A DNA stretch of 64,000 nt from Blastomyces gilchristii SLH14081 (Eukaryota; Ascomycota; Eurotiomycetes; Onygenales; Ajellomycetaceae): assembly GCF_000003855.2 (NCBI RefSeq), contig NW_003101664.1, positions 405,632 through 469,631 on the forward strand, in the 5' to 3' direction. Positions 48,325 to 59,301 of this stretch are shown piece after piece; position 1 is the stretch's first letter, and each line of letters begins with the position of its first letter. The translations under genes were made by a program, and so were the position numbers. The notes under the pieces were generated by a model. It ran no database searches. It was not told the origin of the DNA and was given only the letters and a program-made list of their open reading frames with translations.

Positions 48325-48860
48325 GTCACTTGACCTTGTTATATAAGTTAATCTTATAAATATAACTCATACTACTCTCTGATCTCACTTAATACATCTT
48401 TTCTTATAATTTAAAATCACTTAATTATTTATCATCAATTCTATAATCAATTCTTAATTAATTTAAAATCAATTCAAAATCAATTTAATACTGAAATTAT
48501 TCTTGAATTTAATAATAAAGTAAGTATTTATATAACTTACACTGAATTAATTATTAACTGATTTTCAATCAATTATTAATTACTTAAATATATAGATTGA
48601 ATCTATTTTTATTATTATAATCAATTAGCAATCAATTCAGAATCAATTTAAAATCAATTATTAAATATTTTTATCTTAATATATTTTAAAATTTTGTAAA
48701 ACATCTCTTTATTTATATTTTATATGAATTTGTCTGTTCATTTAATTGATTATGAATCAGCTATACATGCTTTGATTGATGAATGAACTGAGTGAATGAG
48801 AATGAGTGAATTGAAAGATTGAGTGAATTGAAAGATTGAAAGTCAATTATCAACTGATTA
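48325..48860 (+). other. AT-rich spacer with AATCAATT repeats
   Basis: No gene. It has many dispersed AATCAATT/TCAATT words (48420-48660) and, at 48804-48837, two tandem copies of the 17-mer GAGTGAATTGAAAGATT. It marks the change from transposon DNA to the gene island. Confidence 0.6.
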
Positions 48861-49263
48861 TTACTGTATTGTGCGAGATCAGGGTCATGATTATGTAATG
48901 AGGTCAAGTGGCGCACTTAGCGAGGTCAAGTTTTCTGTATACACCGTTAGGTGGAAACGAGCGTTAGGTGGTTTGATTACGTTACATTATTGTAACTATA
49001 ACTACTCCGTACTACTAACTATTAAATCCCGGATCTGCCATCAGAAACCCTGGATCCAATCCCGAAAACCCCCAGTCTTTCTCTTCGTGGAAGGAAAATA
49101 GGCACACAAGAAAAAACACATTTATCAAATATTATTATCATCAACCTCCCATTCTTCACAGCTAGCTAGCTGGCCACATTTACATACAGCAACCACTATT
49201 CCCTTAAAGATTCCATTGTACCGAGCCGAAATCAACAGCAATCAAAATACATTCTAACAAATC
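48861..49263 (+). promoter_or_regulatory. Upstream region of the SDR gene
   Basis: Normal base composition begins here. Two direct repeats are visible: GAGGTCAAG (near 48900 and 48922) and CGTTAGGTGG (48945-48954 and 48962-48971). The last 100 bases are CA-rich, like a fungal 5' untranslated region, and the start context is CAAATCATG with A at -3. No convincing TATA box. The 76-codon open stretch at 48871-49101 is not supported as a gene. Confidence 0.45.
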
Positions 49264-49500
49264 ATGTCACATTCTTCCACCTCGGACCCTGCCCAGCAGC
49301 AGCCCCAGCAGCAGCAGGAGCAGCAACAACAACAGTCAGAAACAGGCCCCTGTCTCCCCTCAGCGGGCGCGGTGTTCTCGCTGTTCTCGCTGGCCGGGAA
49401 GACCGCCATGGTGACCGGTGGTACCCGCGGCCTGGGACGCGCGATGGCGCTTGCGTTGGCGGAGGCGGGGGCGGATATTATTCTTGTGCAGGTGAGTGTG

Positions 49501-49536
<36 letters not shown>

Positions 49537-49973
49537 CAATAGGATTACTGGTTATGTTATGTTTCTGGAATTCTTCGTCACAGATGAATTGTGATGAACT
49601 GAGTTTGTTGATGCTCCATCGTCGGTTTGAGGCAATGAAGTTGAGAGCTGTGATGATAACTATGTATCATCGCCGTTCCCATTTTCTCCATCTTGTTTGT
49701 CGGATCTTGTCCTGTTTACCTTATCGTGAACACTTACCGTTTGTTCTATTATTGCCTATTTGATCTACCAATTCCCATTCCAGAAGGGATGGTTATATTC
49801 GTTGACAAATGCCTGTTTGGAAAACGACCTTTACCAGCAGTTGCATTTCTTATAGAAAATAGTCATGGGATGAGGTGCATAGTCACCTGAATCCTCGAGG
49901 CTGTAGTACATTTGGCACAAGTTGATCGCCTGGCTCCTTTCTGCCAACTTCCCAGAAAAAAAAAAAAAAAAAA

Positions 49974-50008
<35 letters not shown>

Positions 50009-51364
50009 CAAGGAGGAAGAAAATGGAGGAGAAGCAGGTCAGAGGAATGCTGGTTGCTCTTCTCCCTCCTTCTCCATCTTATGCCTCTTTTGTTCCTACT
50101 CCTACGTCCTGTTCTCTCTCCGGACGAAGGACGGGATCTGCTTTCATTATATATCTTCGCGGGGGAAGACGAAGGACCCAGGGAAAAATCAATAGAATGG
50201 CTGCAACTTTGCCTCGTCATCCACTCTCTCCCCCCCCCCCCCTTCCCCACTCCATCTATCACAGGCCTAAAAGAGATACAGCAAGTGATCAACCTGCAGC
50301 TATAAACCCCCCTGCTAACTAGCTCAACTACTTTACCCCTCTTTTGTTTTTTTTAGCGAGACGAAAAAGACACCAGCACTCGCGATGAGATCATTAGTCG
50401 GACAAGAAGAAAGGCGTCAATACATGTTGCAGACCTTGCCGACCAGGATTCCGTCAAGGGAATAATGCCCGCCATCGTGGAGGAGAGGAGAAATGTGGAT
50501 ATTCTGTTGAACTGTGCAGGGGTCCAGAGAAGGCATCCGAGTGAGAGCTTCCCGGATGACGATTGGAATGAGGTGAGTTGATATCATATGCGTTTTCTTG
50601 GCTTGGTTGTTCGTTTTCGACAGCGGGTCGCTGCCCTATGTTTTATGTGTCTTCTTGTGATTTCCTGCTGTCAAGACGCCCCTTTTTATCTATATGTTCG
50701 GGCACATATATCCCGGGATGGCGGTCCGGTGAAGCGGTTTGAAACCTAGCGGACATCGTTGCGCAGATCATATGTTGCAAAATAGCCTGCCATTGGGACC
50801 CTTCCCGCATCTGGATGTTACAAACTACCCTACCATCGGCCTTCCTTGAGCGTCTTACGTTGTCAGTGCTAATTTGTGTTCACAAGACCCTGACTGAAGC
50901 TGACTGGCGATTAGGTTCTCCAAGTCAACTTAACGTCTGTGTTTACCCTCTGTCGAGAATTCGGCGCATATCTCTTGTCTCGTGATGCTTCTAGCTTCCA
51001 GTCTGCCCGGCGAGGAACGATTATCAACGTGGCATCCCTCCTCTCGTTCCAAGGAGGCATCACGGTTCCGGCATATGCATCGTCAAAAGGCGGGGTAGCA
51101 CAGCTAACCAAGGCGCTGTCGAACGAATGGATGTCCAAGGGGATTTCAGTCAACGCCATTGCACCTGGATATATCGATACGGAGATGAACACCGCGCTGA
51201 TGAATAATCCAGAGAGGAGCAGCGCCATCCTTTCCCGGATTCCCGCCGGCAGGTGGGGGACCCCAGAGGACTTCAAGGGGGTGGTGGTTTTTTTGGCCAG
51301 TGAAGCCAGTAGTTATGTATCTGGGGAAATCATCTGCGCCGATGGCGGCTGGATGGGACGCTAG
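49264..51364 (+). CDS. Short-chain dehydrogenase/reductase, 2-deoxy-D-gluconate 3-dehydrogenase type
   Basis: Exons 49264-49491, 50357-50572 and 50915-51364 (76 + 72 + 149 codons, 297 aa), both introns phase 0 with GT..AG ends. Classical SDR: cofactor motif TGGTRGLG (51-58), NCAG (128-131), catalytic Asn in LQVNLTSVF (153), Ser in NVAS (189), YASSK (Tyr202, Lys206), PGYIDTEM (232-239), and the C-terminal DGGWMGR. All catalytic residues are present. The closest family known to me is KduD-like 2-deoxy-D-gluconate 3-dehydrogenase/gluconate 5-dehydrogenase: NAD(P)-dependent oxidation or reduction of a sugar-acid keto group, cytosolic, in uronate/gluconate catabolism; the exact substrate is not provable here. 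Residues 1-35 are a Gln-rich extension absent from most family members. The start is the first ATG in frame; the next (residue 49) would destroy the Rossmann fold. It is the only intact gene here, between transposon blocks. Confidence 0.93.
49492..50356 (+). other. Intron 1 of the SDR gene, long and repeat-laden
   Basis: 865 bases, long for a fungal intron. 5' site CAG|GTGAGT, 3' site TTTTTTTTAG|CGA. It contains T34 (49503-49536), A20 (49956-49975) followed by about eight GAAA units (to about 50008), and C13 (50230-50242). Several open stretches inside (49554-49763, 49831-50322, both strands) are artefacts of these tracts. Removing it joins LVQ to RDEKD in a family-typical way. Confidence 0.85.
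50573..50914 (+). other. Intron 2 of the SDR gene
   Basis: 342 bases, GAG|GTGAGT to GATTAG|GTT, phase 0. Splicing joins DDDWNE to VLQVNL, the expected SDR sequence. A CTGAC/CTGAA-like branch-site candidate lies within 25 bases of the 3' end (near 50890-50905). Confidence 0.85.
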
Positions 51365-51720
51365 AGAGAGTTCATCGTGTCTCCCGCTGAACAGCCAGAG
51401 GTAGGGAGGTGGCTGCAGGAAAGGAAAAATTTGCTTTTGCCAGCCCACGAAGAGTTTTCGACTGGCGGTTTCAAGTCCATGGGATCAGAAGAAGTAGCCG
51501 CATTAGTTAAGGCGGGGCTTTTTTAGGATGGCGAAAGAGCTCGGGGCCAATTTTTTAAGTCGGGTGGGATTCTTTCTCCCTCGTATTATTATTGCATCAG
51601 AAAAAAAAAAAAATAAATAAATAAAAATGAAAAAACTCTATAATTCATGAATAATACTCTTTGATGAAGTGAAGAATAATATATGTGAGAAACAGTTTTT
51701 TATTTTGAAATTTAACTAAA
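51365..51720 (+). other. SDR 3' flank and spacer to Gypsy-A
   Basis: Normal composition to about 51600, then A13 and three AATA units (51601-51632) that could serve as polyadenylation signals, then AT-rich DNA. CTAAA at 51716-51720 is the left TSD of Gypsy-A. No other gene is visible. Confidence 0.5.
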
Positions 51721-51978
51721 TGTAAGAATAAGTGCTCGCAGGTGATTATTCGGGTGTTTGCAGCTTGGTGTGATATGTACTGTTAACTACTAGAAGTATT
51801 TGTGATAGAAAGATAAAATGTAGAAGTCAAATGTATAATAGCATTCAAGCTGAGTTATAAATAGTATTCATGAACTCCAGTCTATATAGTTATATGTAGC
51901 CAAGAGCTGCTAGCTCTATTGATTACACAAGAGATAGAAATAGAGATAAAGAATTCATGAGAAGTGAGATTTCTTATA
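51721..51978 (-). repeat. Gypsy-A 3' LTR
   Basis: 258 bp, same length as its partner. The left part keeps CG (GTGCTCGCAGG), the right part is mutated (GAGATTTCTTATA against GGGATTTCTTACA). Confidence 0.93.
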
Positions 51979-51980
51979 TA

Positions 51981-51993
51981 TCTCTCTCTCTCT
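51981..51993 (-). other. Gypsy-A polypurine tract
   Basis: AGAGAGAGAGAGA on the minus strand, two bases before the 3' LTR. The copy at 62208-62220 has the same tract. It confirms the minus orientation. Confidence 0.65.
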
Positions 51994-53900
51994 AAGACTT
52001 TGTCTGTGAAGTCTTTCACTGAGTGACTTTATAGAATCAGCTCAGCACTGTAGTAATACTCACTAAAAACCCTTTATATCTATAAAAAATCTCAGTGAGA
52101 AAAAATCTCTTATTACTATAAAGAGAAAAGAGTCTATTACTCAGTTTCTTATTCTATGAGATTCTTTATAATTTATAGATTCTTCTCTAACTATCACACA
52201 GATTTATCTTATATCTTTTATATAGAAAAGTTCTAATTAACTCTCAATTATTTTCATAAGATTCTTATATAATCATTATATAGATTCATCTCATAGATAA
52301 ATCACTCTCTATAAGATTATCTTTATTAAAGAGAAGTATTTATAAGTTAATCTTTTACTTATTCTTATAAATCATTGTTCTTTAATACTGTAGAATTGTG
52401 AGAAATTTTTCATTCTTTTATTAACTCTGTAGAATTATAGAATCAAGATATTCACAGTCTGCAATCACTCTTTATAGTTATATAGAAAGATTCAGATTTA
52501 TAATTTATAATCACTCTTATTTACTAGAGTAATCTGACTATTTCATAGAATCACTCATAGTGTAAATAAATCTCTTTAAAGTAGTATAAATATCTCAGAT
52601 CTGTCTGTGAAATCTTATCTTCTTTTTTCTTTTTCTATAATAGCTCTTATTCTTATAAACTGTGAGTATTCTTATTTATCTGTGAAGTGTTTTCACTTAG
52701 ATAACAGAGAGAGAGTATTTCTAATAATATCTATATATTGATTCAAGAACTTTCTAAGAATAAAAAATTTTTCAATTTCAATATCTTTATAATAATATCT
52801 GATTATTACTAAGCTTTTTATGAGTATCTTTATAACTTCTCTAATTACTTTTTACTGATTGATAAAGCAGAGATACTGTTACTTATAACTGTGTCTTTAT
52901 CTCTCTCAGTTCTATCATTATATCTAATCTTTAGATCAGTAGTTAACTCTCTATCTCTCTCAGAGTAGTCTCTGACTTTAAGTAGTATAGTCTCTCTCTT
53001 TACTGTAAGTCTTCTTATAAGTAATTTCTTACAGATTCTAGTTAACAGTTCTTATAAAGCTCTCAGTGTTATCAGTGTCTTTTATAGCTTTATAAGTCTA
53101 TGATTATCTCTTCTCTGTCTGCACAATCTCTGACCAGATATATGTAAATATGTCTAGATTTTCTATCAATGATTCTCATATCACAGTGCATTTTCATAAT
53201 TTCATTATTAATGAGAGATGAGTTTCTGAATACTTACAAAATTTAGATAATTAAGATAATACAAATGTTATAAATTTGTGATAAGAGTTAATCTGAATAG
53301 ATAAGCTCTCTCTTCACATCTCAATTATTTTCAGACTGAATACTTCAGTATAACTGAGAGAGTGAACACAGCTTTATAAGAAGTATCTGATTATATATGT
53401 AGATAATCAGCTCTCAAGACTCTGCTATAACTATATATACTCTGATATTCAGCTTCTCTGAAGTCTGTGCATTTCTGACAGTATTTATATTAAATGTAAT
53501 AATTATCTATATCACAGATATAATACTCTCTACTTCTTTGAAGAGAAGAATTAATAGTTATAAGAGAATTAAGTGTTACAAGTATTAAGAATATAAGTAT
53601 AAGTTTTCTTTATTTTTTCTTTATTAATCTCTAAATTGTGTTCACAGCTCTGTTTATTTTCTGTTTTTTAACTTTAATAAGAATATGATTTCTTCTTCTC
53701 TTATATACACTGCAGACTGTTCATCTCAGTAGAAATCTATTATTTTATAGACTAGAGTTTATAAATAACAGTGTTAATATCTTTATCACAATCAGATTCT
53801 TAGTGAAAACTGTGTTATTCTAACTTATTAAAATTTATAGTATAAAAGTCATATCTCAGCTTCTGTAGATATCTTATCTGTTTAAATAATTCTTAAGTGA
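51994..53900 (-). other. Gypsy-A 3' internal region, unrecognised
   Basis: About 1.9 kb between integrase and the 3' LTR, repeated with good similarity at 62221-64000. No motif readable on either strand; the 70-codon plus-strand stretch at 63119-63331 in the other copy is not shared here. Confidence 0.4.
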
Positions 53901-53999
53901 ATTTATTTATCTTATCAGAATATTCTTATCACTGAATCTTGAATCAGAGCTTATAATCTTACTTCTCTGAGTTAATAATCTCTTTGATCTGATATTCTC

Positions 54000-55500
54000 T
54001 TTCACTCTCTAGTACTTTATAGATAGAGTGATGAGTCACAGAGTTCTCTTCTAAGAATTTCTTATATTTATACAGTAAAGAGATATGAAAAATATTATAT
54101 ATCTATAACTCAGATAATAGTTTTAATCTATAGAACTGTAAACTAACTTTCTTCATAATTTTATAAGACTCTATCTGTAAGAGATTCAGCTTCTTACTAG
54201 ATCTCTATATAATGATATTTTCTAAACTTAGTCAGACTCTATTATCTTTCTTAAAACTCTTTATAATATACTTGAAGTCATAGTATCTCTTCTGATACTC
54301 TTAAGTCTTTTTCAAGAATTCACAGACTTTCTCTCAGATCTTCTGAATTCTCTCAGTCTATTCATAGATATTATCATACTTTATAGTATACTCTCACAGA
54401 TCTATCAAGATCATTCATAGATAAGTCTCAGTGAGTATCTCAAAGAGAATTTTATCTATGCTGATATACTTTGAGTTGTTATATATAAACTCTGTAAGTA
54501 ATAATCAATGTACTCAGTCATTCTGATTATAATTAATAAAGTATCATAGATACTGTTTTAATATACTTATCAGATATTCTATCTAATCATCTGTCTGTTA
54601 ATAAAAAGTTATACTTAGATCTTATAAGATCTTCAGTATAGTTATCAAATCAGATCAGAACTCTTCTATAAAGATTAATTCTCTATCTAAGATAATATTC
54701 ACAGATAATTCATACAACTGAATTATATTATAAATAAAAATATAAGTTAAATTCTTTAACTTTAAGTTCTTATAAATGAGTATAAAGTATATTATCTTGA
54801 TGAAGTGATTCACTATTATCAGCATACTGTTAAAGCAGGTATTATATATGTTCTTACTTTTAGAGAGACTTATAAGAGTATTCATTTCTAGCTATTCTTA
54901 AGATTTCTATAAGATGAGTAGAGAAGTAAGTTCTTTATATAATCTGAATCACACTATCTGTGAATTCTGATAAATAGTATAAGAATTCACTATCTTCTTT
55001 ATAAATTCTCATATCTTCAGTTAGAAGTATTTTCTTATAAGTAACTCATGAGTTCTAGTATTTATAAAATGACTTACTAAAGAAGAGTTATAATATCTTT
55101 TAATAAGTTCTATATATAGAAACTCATTTATAAATATATAAATTCAGTTCTCTCTTTATAAGAGATTATTTAAGTCTCTTTAATTCTTTATTTCTGCAGA
55201 ATTAATCTCTGCTATAAGTAGTTTCTGAATATACTGAGTATATTTATTCTTCAGTTATAGTTCAGATAATCTGAATAGAAGATCTTATAAAGACTTATAC
55301 TCTGTTTTTTCTTATATCAGATCTTCTGTAGTACTTCTCAAAGTCTGCAAACTCTTCAGATTATAGATACTCTCTTCAAGAATTCTCACAGAGATCTTCA
55401 GAGTGTTAACTCTCAGTATTATAGAGAGTAGTTGTACAGGCTTCTTTTCTCTCTTCTTCTTCTTCTCTTATAGAGAATTGAGAGACTCTTCAGTTAATCT
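54000..55500 (-). pseudogene. Gypsy-A integrase remnant
   Basis: A 76-codon minus-strand open stretch, 54655-54885, is the integrase core: FNSMLIIVNHFIKIIYFI (first catalytic Asp changed to Asn in this block), then YELSVNIILDRELIFIEEF with the second Asp kept in LDRE. The catalytic Glu region should lie below 54600. The flanking parts (zinc-binding upstream, C-terminus downstream) are too mutated to read. Confidence 0.72.
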
Positions 55501-56099
55501 CTTTATAACACTCAGTCTGAGCATCTTATAAAGCTTTTCTATTTTCTCTAGTCTCTCTATATCTATCATTCTGATCTTCTTAATATAGTCTGATCTGTGA
55601 GAGAGTTCATTTACTGAGTTCTTAGTTCTCTTAATATATTCTATCTTGAATCAGAACTCACTCAGTCTCTGAGCTCAGTGAATCTACTGCTGTGAGAGTT
55701 TCTTAATTGAAGTAAACTGTTATAAGCTGTTATAATTAATTCTAACAGTAATCACTGTTATAAGACTCTCAAAGTAGTGATATTAGTGATGAAAGAATTT
55801 CACTATTATAAGAAGCTTCTGATTATGAATATTATAGTTGATCTTCACAGATTATATCTTCTGTAAGAAAAAGATCACTGAAACTCAGTTCTTATTTAAC
55901 TGTAGTTATAAGACTATTTCTGAAATTGTAAAGAAGAAGATATCTGTCTTCAATCTGATTAAAAGTAAGAGATTAAAGTGAAACAGTATCACTGTATCTG
56001 TGAATATCTATTTTAATCTTATAAAGACTCTGTGAGCTTCTGAGATAAGAAAGTTCTTACAGTTCTTTCTTCTTAATAATCTTTTCATTCTTTATTTAT

Positions 56100-57060
56100 G
56101 AGATAACTTCTTCTTATTTTCACTCTTCAGTATATCTATAAGAGTTAAGAAGATTCTTATAAATGTAAAGATAAACTGTCTATAGAAATTCATAAAACTT
56201 AGAAAGATCTAAATCTTATAAATACTAGTTAACTTCAGTTATGATAGAATAGTCTCAATTTACAAAGATTTTATCTGAATATTATCTACAGTGATTATAT
56301 ATTCTAGAAAATTAATTTAACAGACACTGAAGTTATACTTTGTAAGCTTAATATACAGTTCTATCTCATCTAAGATCTTTAATATACTTTATATATACTC
56401 AGTGTGTTCTTTCTTCTTTGTAAAGTACATTATCATATCATTCAGATATATTATCACAAAGATATTCAGATATACATGAAGTATTTTATTGATAAAAGAC
56501 TGAAATGCTGTGAAGATATTAGTCAGACTAAAAGATATTACTAGATATTCAAATAATCTCAGTGCAGTTCTAAAGACAGTCTTTTATTTATTTTCAGACT
56601 GTATTTACAGCTGTGTATATACATTAATTATATTCAGTTGTGTGAATATGACAGCTTTCATAAGACAGTTAATCATATTCTCAATCAGAGACAGAGAATA
56701 GTGACTCTTTATTATCTTGAAGTTCAGATTATAATAGTCTATATATAATCTGAGATCTTCATTCTTCTTCTTTATAAATATCACAGAGGCTTTCACAGAG
56801 GCCTGTGAAGATTAAATAAAGTCATTCTTCAGATTCTTCTTTACATAGGTCTGTAAGATCTCTGTCTCATAATGAAAGAGCTTATAGATTGATTTTCAGA
56901 AGAGTTTCTGCTCTTTTATTAAATCTATTATCAGATTCTTCTTATAATGAGAGAGAAGCTCAGCTATCTTTGCTAGACTGAATATCTCTGTAAGATCTCA
57001 GTATTTCTCTGATATCTGAAGCTCAGTTTTCATGACTGTGAGATTCTCAGACACTTATAA
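56100..57060 (-). pseudogene. Gypsy-A reverse transcriptase remnant
   Basis: From high to low coordinates on the minus strand: a pre-RT segment (ISEKY...IFSLAKIAELLSHYK, about 56930-57020); KASVIFIKKKNEDLRLYIDY at 56734-56793, inside the 63-codon open stretch 56605-56796; then GLTNIFTAFQ-like sequence; then YLNDMIMYF, the YxDD box with Asp to Asn, at about 56425-56455. RNase H is expected at about 55600-56100. Inactive. Confidence 0.78.
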
Positions 57061-57399
57061 AGTTATTATATAGATAAGCTTATCTTCTCTAATTAACTTT
57101 ACAGTATTAACTGATTCTATCTCTGTGAGTGAGTCTGTCAACACTGATCAGAAGTATAAACCTGACTCACAGACAGCTATGTACAGATTGTGTCTTTAAA
57201 GTTATATAAGTCTTAAGTACATGTTATCTATAATATCTGTGATAATCACAGTTTCTGTAAATCTTCTTCAGATTTCAGAGAGATCTTGTAATTTAAAGAT
57301 GACTCTTATAAGTCTCTCAGTTCTCAGATCTGAGTTCTTATACTCTGCTTATTATAAGAGTAGGTTCTCAGTCTTCATCTTTCAGCTTATTCACTTCAT

Positions 57400-58700
57400 A
57401 AGCTTTAGAGACATTATAGTGATCTGAGATTCTGAGTTCATTAATACTTCTCATACTTGTAGAACAGCAGTACTGCAGTGTGATCTCTTTCTATGAGTAA
57501 GTATTTTCATTAAGAGAGTAACAGATTCAGGTGTCAGCTTCAAGACTCTTAAGAAGGCTGTTACTGACTCTGTCTGTGACTTCTCAAATTTCTATTTTAA
57601 TTTGTCTGAACAGTTTGTATAAAGATGTTCTAATTTAGAATAGATGAAGCAGAGTCTCTTTTTCTTAATCTTTCTGTTATATACTCTGTTTATAAGAGCT
57701 TGTGAGACTCTCTCTCTCTACTCAGCAGTCAGACACAAATCTCTCTATATCTTATCATCTTTTTCTGATAAATCTGTTCTCTGTTATTCTGGTCCTTGCA
57801 GAGCTGATCAGTGATCTGCTCTCTGCAGATCTATGACTCTCACAGTGATCTGTAAGTGATGAATGAGAGTTATCAGTTTCTTCAGAGTTAAGAACTTAGA
57901 GTCTTACTCAATGAGCTTGTTCTGTATATCTTTATTCAGTCTCTTTATAAATATCATTATTCAGATCTTGTTTCAGAGCTCTGTTTTCACAGATCTCAAT
58001 TCATATTACAATTTCATAAAGCACTGTAAGTAGTCTTTATCAGATTTCTCATCTCTTTTTCTAATATTGATGATCACAGTTCAGGTGTTCTCTGTCTAAC
58101 TTATAGAGTTTCTTAACTTATTCTCTAGATAGATCTTAAGAACAGATCAGTAGAATCTCTTATAATCATTCTCTAGATAGTTCAGTCAGTTCTTGACTTC
58201 AGTATAATAGAGATCTGTTATTATATAAATGACAGCTTCTTCATCTTTCATATCACACAGCTGAGCTTGTGAGTTAATTTTAAATACAAACTTATAAAAG
58301 CTTTTATAGATTGTGATTCAATAAGTGGTCTTAAGTGATTATAGCTTAAGAAAGTTTCTTTTTAATTCACAGATATCTCTGAAGATTATGTCTAGAGACT
58401 TAGTTTAAGAGTGTTTACAGATAGTAAGCATTTCTTGTAGAAAAATAGCTTAATCTTATAAAAGATGCTCAAGAATGTTCTTCACTGAGATTGATTCATT
58501 CATGAATTTAAAGAGTTTCTCTGTTACAGATGCAGAGAATAATGTTCTATGAGTGATTAATAAGTTCTCTGAGACTTCTTTTATAAAGATTATTTATGAT
58601 TTGAGTGACTGCTTCTGAGTGTCTGTAGTAGGGTTTACAGGGGTTGAAGCATGCAAGTTTCTAGTTCTTTCAGTTATAACAGACAGTTGCTGACTGACTG
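57400..58700 (-). pseudogene. Gypsy-A gag remnant
   Basis: The gag zinc knuckle reads CFIYSKLEHLYTNC at 57610-57651: three of four ligands kept, the second Cys changed to Tyr by one G-to-A transition. The part up to the 5' LTR is gag by position, with no other motif readable. Confidence 0.65.
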
Positions 58701-58709
58701 AGCTTGAAA

Positions 58710-58967
58710 TGTAAGAATAAGTGCTTACAGGTGATTATTCAGATGTTTGCAGCTTGATGTGATATATACTGTTAACTACTAGAAGTATTCATGATAGAAA
58801 GATAAAATGTAGAGATCAAATGTATAATAGCATTCAAGCTGAGTTATGAATAGTATTCATGAACTCCAGTCTATATAGTTGTGTGTAGTCAAGGGCCGCT
58901 AGCCCTATTAATTACATGAGAGATAGGAATAGAGATAAAGAATCTATAAGAAGCGGGATTTCTTACA
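58710..58967 (-). repeat. Gypsy-A 5' LTR
   Basis: 258 bp, TGTAAGAATAAGTGC...GCGGGATTTCTTACA. Used as the reference to recognise the fragments at 1-73, 59302-60021 and 61948-62205. Confidence 0.93.
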
Positions 58968-59301
58968 CTAAAATTTTATTTATATTATTTTCTTATTTAA
59001 TTAAAAATATAATTAATATAATGATAAAATGTTCTTAGAGTAGTTGATTAATATTATAAGAAGTAAGCTACTATGTAATCTTCTATAGAGAGCTTGTAAT
59101 CACTGATTATATAAATTAACAGCTGCAGTGAGTGTGTGAGTAGAAGTAATTAACTTATAGAGAGATAATCTGATACTTTTCTTAACATTACTCTATCTGA
59201 GAAAACATTTACAATTTAACAGAGTAGCTGTATAACTAGAAAGTAAAATCTACATATAAAATTAAAAGTATCTTTCAATGAATATTTTGCAAAAGACTAA
59301 T
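58968..59301 (+). other. AT-rich spacer
   Basis: Begins with the CTAAA duplication. No gene, element end or repeat that I can assign. Confidence 0.5.

Larger units (their letters stand above)
51721..58967 (-). mobile_element. Gypsy-A, complete LTR retrotransposon
   Basis: 7247 bp. LTRs of 258 bp each (51721-51978, 58710-58967) with TGTAAGAA/TTCTTACA ends, and a perfect 5-bp TSD CTAAA (51716-51720 and 58968-58972). Minus-strand order of gag zinc knuckle, RT, RNase H, integrase: Ty3/gypsy. No other element is nested in it, so it is among the youngest insertions here, yet its frames are thoroughly mutated. It lies about 360 bases downstream of the SDR stop codon. Confidence 0.94.

Noticed and set aside
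49831..50322. Overlapping open stretches of 127-153 codons on both strands
   Set aside because: They lie in intron 1 of the SDR gene and owe their length to poly-A/GAAA and poly-C tracts.
50911..51448. Minus-strand open stretches of 100-121 codons opposite SDR exon 3
   Set aside because: Antisense shadows of a GC-rich exon; no motif.
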